From an uncultured Pelagibacteraceae bacterium (lineage in GTDB: Bacteria > Pseudomonadota > Alphaproteobacteria > Pelagibacterales > Pelagibacteraceae), in contig CACALX010000001.1 of the NCBI GenBank assembly GCA_902533445.1, positions 1 through 64,000 on the forward strand: a stretch of DNA of 64,000 bases, read 5' to 3'. Shown piece by piece: positions 52,218 through 58,719 of the stretch. Both the position numbers and the translations under genes were made by a program. Each line of letters begins with the position of its first letter. The stretch's first letter is position 1. The notes below the pieces were generated by a model. The model did no database searches and was not told where the DNA came from. It saw nothing but the letters and a program-made list of their open reading frames with translations.

Positions 52218-53408
52218 TTACTCTATAATTTTAGTTACTACTCCTGCTCCAACAGTTCTACCACCTTCTCTAATAGCAAAGTTTAATTTTTCTGCCATTG
52301 CAATAGGTGTAATCAGTTTAACAGTGAATTTAGCATCATCACCTGGCATAACCATTTCAGTACCTGCTGGTAATTCTACTTCTCCTGTAACGTCTGTTGT
52401 TCTAAAATAAAACTGCGGTCTATATTTTGTAAAGAAAGGAGTGTGTCTTCCACCCTCGTCTTTTTTAAGAATATAGGCTTGAGCTTCAAATTTAGTATGA
52501 GGAGTTATTGATCCAGGCTTACAAAGAACTTGACCTCTTTCAATGTCTGTTCTCTCAATACCTCTCAATAAAATTCCTACGTTATCACCAGCTTCACCAG
52601 AATCTAAAAGTTTTCTAAACATTTCTACTCCAGTACAAACTGATTTTTTTGTTTCTTTAATTCCAACGATTTCAACTTCTTCACCAGTTTTAATTACACC
52701 AGATTCAACTCTTCCAGTTGCAACTGTACCTCTTCCTGAAATTGAAAATACGTCCTCAACTGGCATCAAGAATGGTTTGTCAACTTCTCTAGCTGGTTGC
52801 GGAATATGTTCATCAACAGCTTTCATTAATTCTAAAATTGAATTTTTTCCAATTTCATCATCTCTTTTTTCAACTGCCGCTAAAGCCGAACCTTTAACGA
52901 TTGGTGTTGTATCTCCAGGATATTTATATGAAGTTAAAAGTTCTCTAATTTCTTCTTCTACAAGTTCAATCATATCTTTATCATCAACTTGGTCTACTTT
53001 ATTTAAGTAAACAACAATTGCTGGAATACCAACCTGTCTTCCTAAAAGAATATGTTCTCTTGTTTGTGGCATTGGACCATCAGCTGCATTAACAACTAAT
53101 ATTGCTCCATCCATTTGTGCTGCACCAGTAATCATATTTTTTACATAGTCAGCGTGACCAGGACAGTCTACGTGAGCATAGTGTCTTTTTTCAGTTTCAT
53201 ATTCAACGTGTGCTGTTGAAATTGTAATCCCTCTTTCTTTTTCCTCTGGAGCTTTATCGATTTGATCGTATGCTACAGCTGTTCCACCACCAGCTTCAGC
53301 TAATACATTTGTTATAGCTGCAGTAAGAGTTGTTTTACCATGGTCGACATGACCAATAGTCCCAATGTTACAGTGGGGTTTACTTCGTACGAATTTTTCT
53401 TTTGACAT
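52218..53408 (-). CDS. tuf: Elongation factor Tu
   Basis: The 396-residue GTPase delivers aminoacyl-tRNA to the ribosome. G1 [15 protein letters not shown]2 with [15 protein letters not shown]3 [12 protein letters not shown] and G4 [10 protein letters not shown] are intact, as are domains II and III. It is the only tuf in the window; the position next to fusA that often carries a second copy is empty, so a single copy is likely. tRNA-Gly lies 44 bp upstream and tRNA-Trp 10 bp downstream. Confidence 0.98.
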   Translation of the reverse strand: MSKEKFVRSKPHCNIGTIGHVDHGKTTLTAAITNVLAEAGGGTAVAYDQIDKAPEEKERGITISTAHVEYETEKRHYAHVDCPGHADYVKNMITGAAQMDGAILVVNAADGPMPQTREHILLGRQVGIPAIVVYLNKVDQVDDKDMIELVEEEIRELLTSYKYPGDTTPIVKGSALAAVEKRDDEIGKNSILELMKAVDEHIPQPAREVDKPFLMPVEDVFSISGRGTVATGRVESGVIKTGEEVEIVGIKETKKSVCTGVEMFRKLLDSGEAGDNVGILLRGIERTDIERGQVLCKPGSITPHTKFEAQAYILKKDEGGRHTPFFTKYRPQFYFRTTDVTGEVELPAGTEMVMPGDDAKFTVKLITPIAMAEKLNFAIREGGRTVGAGVVTKIIE

Positions 53409-53452
53409 TTCTTTTTAACCTCAATTTTTTTTTGTTTCTTACTTTAATTTCT

Positions 53453-53526
53453 TGGAGCGGGTAAAGGGAATCGAACCCTTACATCCAGCTTGGAAGGCTA
53501 GCGTTCTACCATTGAACTACACCCGC
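53453..53526 (-). tRNA. tRNA-Gly (anticodon UCC)
   Basis: On the minus strand it begins GCGGGTG and ends with an encoded CCA after discriminator T. The anticodon loop CTTCCAA gives UCC, and AAGGGTTCGATTCCCTT forms the T-arm. It lies between tRNA-Tyr and tuf and is likely processed from the same transcript. Confidence 0.97.
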
Positions 53527-53572
53527 ACAACCCCAAGAGTAACACTCCATTGTTATTTAAAATTATATTAAA

Positions 53573-53658
53573 TGGTGGAGGGGGAAAGATTCGAACTTTC
53601 GAAGACCGAAGTCAACGGGTTTACAGCCCGCCCCATTTGACCGCTCTGGAACCCCTCC
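53573..53658 (-). tRNA. tRNA-Tyr (anticodon GUA)
   Basis: On the minus strand the 86-nt gene starts GGAGGGG and ends with an encoded CCA. The loop CTGTAAA gives anticodon GUA, and a long variable arm (TTGACTTCGGTC) marks a type II tRNA. It is the first gene of the translation/transcription supercluster. Confidence 0.96.
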
Positions 53659-53705
53659 TTTGGGGAAGTGTCCCCTTGTTTAATATAGCTTCAAATTACA
53701 TGCGT

Positions 53706-53733
53706 TTTATATATTTTATTTATCCAAATGCAA
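53706..53733 (-). promoter_or_regulatory. Candidate sigma-70 promoter for tRNA-Tyr/tRNA-Gly/tuf
   Basis: On the minus strand TTGCAT (53728-53733) and TATAAA (53706-53711) are 16 bp apart. A start point would fall about 40 bp before the tRNA-Tyr gene. It is the most upstream promoter candidate for the minus-strand supercluster. Evidence is consensus resemblance only. Confidence 0.5.
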
Positions 53734-53788
53734 CACGTGATTTATTAAGAAAAACTATAAAAAAACGTGTAAAACACATCATAATTTT

Positions 53789-54532
53789 ATGAATAAATCA
53801 TCTTTTTTCATTGTTGGTCAACATGCGGTAATGGAAGCATTACGTAATCCAAATAGGAAAGTTTTAAGAGTGTTTTTAACAGAGGATGCTAAAAAAAATA
53901 TTCATAGAAAAAATCCAAATAAAAATCTTCTTGAAGAGGTAAAAGTATATTTTAAATCAAAAAAAGAGTTAGACAAATACTCATCAAAAGATCAATTAAT
54001 GCATAATGGATATGTTGCTGAGATTGAACATTTAGATCAACTAGAATTAAAAGAATTTATTAAAGAAAAAAATAATTTAACCTTTGTATGTTTGGATGAA
54101 GTTACTGATCCAAGAAATATAGGTTCACTAATCAGAAGTGCAGCATCTTTTAATATTGATGGTGTAATAATTAAAGAGAGACATTTTCCAAAGGATAGTA
54201 AGCTAATGTATAAATCAGCGAGTGGGTGTATGGAACATGTAAATATTTTTGAAGTTTCAAATATTAATTCTACCTTAAAAAATTTAAGAGAAAAAAATTT
54301 TTGGGTTTATGGTTTTGATTCAAAGGGCCAAAAGGATTTTACTGATGTCAAATGGGAGGGGAATAATATTTTACTTTTTGGATCAGAAGGATTTGGAATG
54401 AGGCAACACACTGGAAAATATGCAGACTTTTTTGTCAAAATTGACATCAATGAAGAAATAGAAAGTTTGAATATATCAAATAGTGCAGCAATAGTGTTTC
54501 ATCATTTAAGTTATTTAAAAAAAAAGAGTTGA
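53789..54532 (+). CDS. rlmB: TrmH/SpoU-family 23S rRNA 2'-O-methyltransferase (RlmB-type)
   Basis: The 247-residue protein has an N-terminal substrate-binding domain (FFIVGQHAVMEALRNPNRKV) and a C-terminal SpoU knot domain. Motif 1 is DEVTDPRNIGSLIRSAASF, motif 2 ILLFGSEGFGMR and motif 3 LNISNSAAIVFHH, where SAM binds in the trefoil knot. RlmB methylates G2251 of 23S rRNA; this specific role is inferred from overall similarity. It is divergent from the tRNA-Tyr operon and lies 33 bp before tRNA-Thr. Confidence 0.9.
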   Translation: MNKSSFFIVGQHAVMEALRNPNRKVLRVFLTEDAKKNIHRKNPNKNLLEEVKVYFKSKKELDKYSSKDQLMHNGYVAEIEHLDQLELKEFIKEKNNLTFVCLDEVTDPRNIGSLIRSAASFNIDGVIIKERHFPKDSKLMYKSASGCMEHVNIFEVSNINSTLKNLREKNFWVYGFDSKGQKDFTDVKWEGNNILLFGSEGFGMRQHTGKYADFFVKIDINEEIESLNISNSAAIVFHHLSYLKKKS

Positions 54533-54565
54533 TTATTTAACAAATAATTAATAATTATTGCGCAT

Positions 54566-54641
54566 GCCCTTGTAGCTCAGTTGGTAGAGCAATTGATTTG
54601 TAATCAATAGGTCCGCGGTTCGAATCCGTGCGGGGGCACCA
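54566..54641 (+). tRNA. tRNA-Thr (anticodon UGU), probable integration site
   Basis: The 76-nt gene begins GCCCTTG and ends with an encoded CCA. The anticodon stem ATTGA/TCAAT encloses TTTGTAA (anticodon UGU). The D-arm TAGCTCAGTTGGTAGAGC and T-arm CGCGGTTCGAATCCGTG are standard. It is intact and points directly into an integrase gene 210 bp downstream on the same strand, the usual layout of an element integrated at a tRNA 3' end that has restored the tRNA. Confidence 0.97.
54617..54641 (+). other. Candidate attL core (3' end of tRNA-Thr)
   Basis: The T-arm to CCA segment of tRNA-Thr is the expected crossover zone for a tRNA-targeting tyrosine integrase. The core length cannot be defined, because no second copy of this segment is visible between 54642 and the right edge. 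The call rests on the adjacent integrase, not on a matched repeat. Confidence 0.45.
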
Positions 54642-54732
54642 GAAAACAATAAGCAATTCAATAAAATTTCCTTTCAAGAAAGTAAGAACATAAGAACAAC
54701 GAAGAACATACATTGCACGAATGTGGAATTGT

Positions 54733-54754
54733 TTGTAGTCGATTTGTAGTCGAT
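54733..54754 (+). repeat. Two perfect 11-bp tandem repeats upstream of integrase
   Basis: TTGTAGTCGAT occurs twice head to tail (54733-54743 and 54744-54754) in the 210-bp tRNA-integrase gap. It is followed by a pyrimidine-rich stretch of similar short units (CTGTTCC, CTGTTTCC, CTGCTTTC). Position and form suit integrase arm-type sites or an operator for the integrase promoter. Confidence 0.7.
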
Positions 54755-54851
54755 CTGTTTTTCGATACCTAAAGCGTTCAGTATCTGTTCCCTGTTTCCT
54801 GCTTTCTGATTTTAGAAATAAAATAAAACAAAAGTTATCGAAAGGAAAAAA

Positions 54852-56207
54852 ATGAAATTAACAGATAAATATATTAAAGATTTAAATCACTTGGACAAGG
54901 ATCAATGGATCAGTCATGATGGTGTAACAGGACTTGTACTTGGTGTTTATAAGTATCCATCGAAATCTAAAACTTTCTTTTATCAATATCGGCCTAAAGG
55001 AAAACACTCTGTCAGAATTAAAATTGGTTCTTACGAAGAGCTTGGAATACAAAGAGCTATTAAAAGAGCAAAGCAACTATCTAACGATATTTTTTCAGGT
55101 AAAGATCCGTATTTAACAAGACAGAAATTTGCAGGTGAGCCAACGCTTGGTGAACAGTTAAAAGAATCTTATAAATCTATTCTTACAACTACCAGATATT
55201 CAGCAGCAACTATTCAATCTATTAAAAGTATATTTGATACATATATTTTTAGAAAAACAGCAAGGCAAGAAATAAGAGATTTATTTAATCAACTAGACAA
55301 TATTCAGCATATTAAATTATCTGGAATTACTAATAAACATATTCAAAATCATCATCAAATCATTGGTTCAAGAACCCCAACACAAGCTAATAGATTCACA
55401 GAATATCTTAGAATGTTTTTTAATATCTGGAATGACAGAGGTATTACAAACAATCAACCTTGCAAAATTAAAGCCCATGATAAGTTTGAAGAAAAAGAAT
55501 ATTTAGATTTTCTTAGACCTACAGAAGCAACCCGTGTTCTAAGTATTTGTTTTCAAAAAGACCATAGGACAGGAAGATTTTTAGAATCTCATTACAAGAA
55601 AAATAAATTATCTGTTGTTGCTTGTGCATTAATTGCATTTCAAATTTATTCTTCCAGAAGGACCAGATCCGAAGGTTCTAAGGTTAGATGGGATAAAATA
55701 ATTGAAGGTGAAGAGCCGACACTTAGATTGGAAAAAACTAAAACATCAAAGAAAAACAAGAAGTTAGATTTTGGAATGGGTGATGATGAGTTAGATGTTA
55801 TTCAAACTATTAGAAGAGATAGGCTCAACAATCCTAAAAGTAAGTTTTATTATCCGCCCCATGATCCAAGGTCAGAGTATGTATTTCCTAGTAGATCTTA
55901 TGGTTACAAAAGAAAAAATGGTAAAATATTTAAAACTCCATACCTAGTTGATGTAGATAAAACATGGAAAAAAGTTTTGTTGTTAGCAGGTGTAAAAAGA
56001 AAGTTAAAACATTATGCAACAAGACACACCCATGCAACTTTACTACTAAGGAAGACAGGAAATTTAAAACTTGTTGCAGATACTTTAGGAATAACAATTA
56101 AACAGGCTAGTAAGTATGCAAAAACTATTCACTCAGATGTTATTGAAGGTAAGAACAAAACATTTGGAACAGTTGCTGCCCCTGCTCCATTGAAAGAAAT
56201 AGTTTAG
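54852..56207 (+). CDS. int: Tyrosine-recombinase integrase of a mobile element
   Basis: The 451-residue protein has the layout of P4/phage integrases: an N-terminal arm-binding DUF4102-like domain (about 1-95, KIGSYEELGIQRAIKRAKQL), a core-binding helical domain (about 100-200) and a C-terminal catalytic domain. An arginine cluster SSRRTRSEGSKVRW (269-280) matches the box I region, HYATRHTHATLLL (His387, Arg391, His392) matches box II and Tyr422 in QASKYAK is the likely nucleophile. The usual LGH histidine before the tyrosine is Ile414 instead. A ribosome site (AAAGG) lies 8-9 bp before the ATG. It adjoins tRNA-Thr, so it likely catalyses integration there. Confidence 0.9.
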   Translation: MKLTDKYIKDLNHLDKDQWISHDGVTGLVLGVYKYPSKSKTFFYQYRPKGKHSVRIKIGSYEELGIQRAIKRAKQLSNDIFSGKDPYLTRQKFAGEPTLGEQLKESYKSILTTTRYSAATIQSIKSIFDTYIFRKTARQEIRDLFNQLDNIQHIKLSGITNKHIQNHHQIIGSRTPTQANRFTEYLRMFFNIWNDRGITNNQPCKIKAHDKFEEKEYLDFLRPTEATRVLSICFQKDHRTGRFLESHYKKNKLSVVACALIAFQIYSSRRTRSEGSKVRWDKIIEGEEPTLRLEKTKTSKKNKKLDFGMGDDELDVIQTIRRDRLNNPKSKFYYPPHDPRSEYVFPSRSYGYKRKNGKIFKTPYLVDVDKTWKKVLLLAGVKRKLKHYATRHTHATLLLRKTGNLKLVADTLGITIKQASKYAKTIHSDVIEGKNKTFGTVAAPAPLKEIV

Positions 56208-56226
56208 TTGTTCTGTTGATCCGTGA

Positions 56227-56250
56227 GGCCTGATGAATTAAACTCGGGCC
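56227..56250 (+). promoter_or_regulatory. Hairpin directly against the next start codon
   Basis: GGCCTGA (56227-56233) pairs with TCGGGCC (56244-56250) around a 10-base loop, with one G-T pair. The ATG of the following gene begins at the next base. No T-run follows, so it is not a simple terminator, and no Shine-Dalgarno sequence is visible. It could control translation or end the int transcript; function is unproven. Confidence 0.5.
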
Positions 56251-56748
56251 ATGGCTAAATGGGAAGAGCTTATAAAATATTTAAATACTACAACTGCTAA
56301 ACCTGCAGCGGTTTTAAAGTTAATCAAAAATACTTGGAAACCCAAAGGTTCTAAATCTGTAAGAATAGATGATTATAATACGCTTAGAAGAGCTTGGAAA
56401 TATCATGTAGTTAATTCTATTTACAATGCTGATGGTACAAATCTTAAAGCTAAAATTTGGAATGTTGTTGAAGCAGAGTCTTATGAACATCAATTTAAAG
56501 CATTTAATTTGAAAGCTAAAAATAAAACTCCAGAGCAACATTTTAATGCATGTAAAAAATTATGGACTACTTCTAAAAATATAAGAGCAGAATTAAAAAA
56601 GAATGGTGGTCATTTAGATCCGCTCACAATTGCTGAGGTCCTTGTGCCAATGTACAAAGACAATGAAGGAAAAATAAGTACAGATAAATTCCTAGATGAA
56701 AATAAATGGTTGGTGAAACCTTTAGCAGCTAAGAAGAAAAAGAAATAG
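56251..56748 (+). CDS. Unknown basic protein of the integrated element
   Basis: The 165-residue protein is not recognised. It is rich in lysine, with predicted helices throughout, tryptophans at regular places (AKWEELI, KNTWKPKG, RRAWKYHV, KIWNVVE, KKLWTTS) and a KKKKK C-terminus. There is no signal peptide or membrane segment. It lies between the integrase and the HTH genes, 43 bp after int, with a short hairpin next to its start. A DNA-binding or structural role within the element is possible but not shown. Confidence 0.75.
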   Translation: MAKWEELIKYLNTTTAKPAAVLKLIKNTWKPKGSKSVRIDDYNTLRRAWKYHVVNSIYNADGTNLKAKIWNVVEAESYEHQFKAFNLKAKNKTPEQHFNACKKLWTTSKNIRAELKKNGGHLDPLTIAEVLVPMYKDNEGKISTDKFLDENKWLVKPLAAKKKKK

Positions 56749-56815
56749 ATACCTACCGCAGCAAGTATCCGAACTCAGATATACTTATATAAAATATATT
56801 ATACCAATACTTTCT

Positions 56816-57037
56816 ATGAACTTAGAGCATAGAAAATTTCTTAGACCAAATGAAGTAGAGGAAATCTACGGAATTAAAGTTGGTACGTTAGCCAAGCAGC
56901 GTAATCAAGGATTTGGATTGCCTTATGTAGTTATTGGACGAAAGCCCAAAAAAAGAAAAGGTGGAATTATTCTTTATGACAAAGAGGCAATTGAAGAAGT
57001 TTTAAAATCAAAAAATAAAGTTGAGGTAGTAGCATGA
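56816..57037 (+). CDS. Excisionase/AlpA-like HTH protein 1
   Basis: The 73-residue protein has the small winged-HTH pattern of MerR/Xis/AlpA proteins: FLRPNEVEEIYGIKVGTLAKQRNQG is the helix-turn-helix with the following LPYVVIGRKPKKRKGGIILYDKEAIEEVL wing and end. AlpA proteins of satellites activate integrase expression or act as recombination directionality factors. An inverted repeat AAGTAT/ATACTT (56763-56786) and an AT-rich stretch with TATAAA lie just upstream. It overlaps the next gene by 4 bp (ATGA). Confidence 0.8.
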   Translation: MNLEHRKFLRPNEVEEIYGIKVGTLAKQRNQGFGLPYVVIGRKPKKRKGGIILYDKEAIEEVLKSKNKVEVVA

Positions 57038-57435
57038 ACAATAGATCAAATGTTGAATCAAGAATGCCAAGTAAAGGTGATGGATCAGCAGCTAAAGAAT
57101 TAATGAAACTTGCTTCTGAAACGCCAGAAGAGGAATTTGAATTAGACGTACAAACAACATTAAAAGAATTACCTAAGTGGTTAAAAGAAAATCCAGATAA
57201 AGATGTGATGGATTTCTATAGAGAAAAAGGAATTATAATTAAAAGAATTGAATTAGATGACGGGGGTAAAGTGATCGACCTTCAATCTTATTTGAAACAA
57301 CGTGAAACTCCAAAAGTAAAAAAAATAGATTTAGCTCAAGGAGATTTTAACAAAACAGTCGCTGGACTAAGCTCAAAAGATAAAGATCTAATAAAAGAAC
57401 TTCTAAGAAAATCAGGTGTGTTGGTTGGAGATTAA
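57034..57435 (+). CDS. Unknown acidic/basic mixed protein of the element
   Basis: The 133-residue protein is not recognised. It is charged and helical: an acidic first half (ASETPEEEFELDVQ), a short WLKENPDKDVMDFYREKG segment, and a C-terminal helix (SSKDKDLIKELLRKSGVLVG). There are no membrane segments. Four-base overlap with the HTH gene upstream and direct abutment with the second HTH gene downstream show one translation unit. Confidence 0.75.
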   Translation: MNNRSNVESRMPSKGDGSAAKELMKLASETPEEEFELDVQTTLKELPKWLKENPDKDVMDFYREKGIIIKRIELDDGGKVIDLQSYLKQRETPKVKKIDLAQGDFNKTVAGLSSKDKDLIKELLRKSGVLVGD

Positions 57436-57732
57436 ATGTCATTAACAAAAATAAATTTTAAAGAAAAAGAAATAGCTACTATGTATTCTATTCCATTAAA
57501 GACGCTGAAGAAGTGTCGTAAGAATCAAGAATTTGGTAAGGACGTTTGTTTTACAGCTCCGAATAGTCATATCGTTTTATACAACAAAGAAAAATTTGAA
57601 GAGTGGTTTGAAGCTAATAAAGAAACAGCTGTCTATACACTAAATCAACGGATGAAAGCTGTTGTTGCAAGTTTAAAAAAAAATGGTTGGTGGCCTGATG
57701 GTAGAAAAAAGAATTATGAACGAAAAAGATAA
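57436..57732 (+). CDS. Excisionase/AlpA-like HTH protein 2
   Basis: The 98-residue protein has an N-terminal pattern similar to the first HTH protein: INFKEKEIATMYSIPLKTLKKCRKNQEFGKDVCF, then IVLYNKEKFEEWFEAN, as in MerR/AlpA-type winged HTH domains. A C-terminal basic helix (RMKAVVASLKKNGWWPDGRKK) is extra. It directly follows the preceding stop. Two such genes separated by one unknown gene suggests a small regulatory module. Assignment is by pattern, with moderate certainty. Confidence 0.65.
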   Translation: MSLTKINFKEKEIATMYSIPLKTLKKCRKNQEFGKDVCFTAPNSHIVLYNKEKFEEWFEANKETAVYTLNQRMKAVVASLKKNGWWPDGRKKNYERKR

Positions 57733-57883
57733 ATTATTAAAATTAATAGAATCTATTGATCCTGAAGCAGTGGACCATGTTGAATTTACTGCAGATGAAT
57801 ACGCAAAATTTAAAAAAGAAATTAACCTACTAGGTGGAAAAATCAAACTTCACATCATTCCACCACCAAAAAGTAAAAGCTAA
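57716..57883 (+). CDS. Small unknown protein of the element
   Basis: From the ATG at 57716 the protein has 55 residues; earlier in-frame ATGs would overlap the upstream gene much more. It is charged, with a VDHVEFTADEYAKFKKEINLLGGK core and a proline end IIPPPKSKS. It is not recognised. It overlaps the preceding gene by 17 bp and the next by one base. Confidence 0.6.
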   Translation: MNEKDKLLKLIESIDPEAVDHVEFTADEYAKFKKEINLLGGKIKLHIIPPPKSKS

Positions 57884-58386
57884 TGAAAATAAAAGAATAT
57901 AACGAAATGATGGCCTATTTAACAAAACCCAACAGAGTATTTCCGTCTAAGCCAAAAGAGAAAACAGATAAGACAGAGAAAGAAGTTATGAAAGATCCTA
58001 ACCTACTTAGAAGAATTAAACATATAGCTGAAACATACGACGATATAAAACTTGGAGAAGATTTTGACAAAGCTATTGCACAAGAAGATAAAAAACTTGC
58101 AGAAGTAAATGGAAAAACAATTCTTCAAAGATATCCAAAAGAAACTACACAAACAGAAAAACCTTTTAAGCAGCAAAAGAAAACCCTGAGGCCTGAACCA
58201 ACTGCAAGAGAGATCTTAGAAGATATAAAACTCAATATACCTGAAGTAGTTGAACCAATAGTCAAAACTCAGGATGAGATTGAAGCTGAAAAAAGATTTA
58301 ATGACATGATGCAGAAAGCTGAAGAAGAAAAACAAAGAATTAAAAATGGTGGCCTGGCTTATCTAATGGGTGGAGCTAAAAAATGA
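57883..58386 (+). CDS. Unknown charged helical protein with GGLAYLMG tail
   Basis: The 167-residue protein is hydrophilic, Lys/Glu-rich and probably largely helical or disordered. Its C-terminus reads KNGGLAYLMGGAKK. A short glycine-flanked GGLAYLMG-like motif recurs at the ends of proteins from marine phages as far as I recall; this link is not verified here. It starts on the stop of the previous gene and overlaps the next by 4 bp (ATGA), so it is in the same operon. Confidence 0.7.
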   Translation: MKIKEYNEMMAYLTKPNRVFPSKPKEKTDKTEKEVMKDPNLLRRIKHIAETYDDIKLGEDFDKAIAQEDKKLAEVNGKTILQRYPKETTQTEKPFKQQKKTLRPEPTAREILEDIKLNIPEVVEPIVKTQDEIEAEKRFNDMMQKAEEEKQRIKNGGLAYLMGGAKK

Positions 58387-58700
58387 TGAAATGGCAACTA
58401 AAGGATAAAATCATAATGCTAGAAGCACAAATCAGGCAGCTTGTTGAAACAAATTTAAAATTAACAACTCAACTTGGAAACCTTTGGGACGAGATAGGCT
58501 CGAAAAATGACTACATACGAGAGCAAAAATTTGAATTAGCTGAAGTTAAAGTTGAACGTGACCGTTGGAAATCTAAGTGGTCAAGGTGTGTTGCGAGGAA
58601 ATGGGAAAAGGTTGATGAAGCTTTAGAAGAAAAGAAAAAAAGAGAAGAAGGCAGAGCAATTATAGAAAAAGCTCTAAGTGACGAGAGGACAGATAACTAA
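58383..58700 (+). CDS. Coiled-coil protein of the element
   Basis: The 105-residue protein is dominated by heptad-like stretches (KDKIIMLEAQIRQLVETNLKL and KFELAEVKVERDRWKSKW) that predict a coiled coil. A second in-frame ATG directly follows the first, so the start could be at 58386. There is no recognised domain. It ends 20 bp before the primase-helicase gene. Confidence 0.72.
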   Translation: MMKWQLKDKIIMLEAQIRQLVETNLKLTTQLGNLWDEIGSKNDYIREQKFELAEVKVERDRWKSKWSRCVARKWEKVDEALEEKKKREEGRAIIEKALSDERTDN

Positions 58701-58719
58701 TTGTAGATAATTAATTTTT

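Noticed and set aside
53550-53792. An 80-codon plus-strand frame across tRNA-Tyr
   Set aside because: It reads through a tRNA gene and the promoter region on the opposite strand, and its translation resembles no protein.
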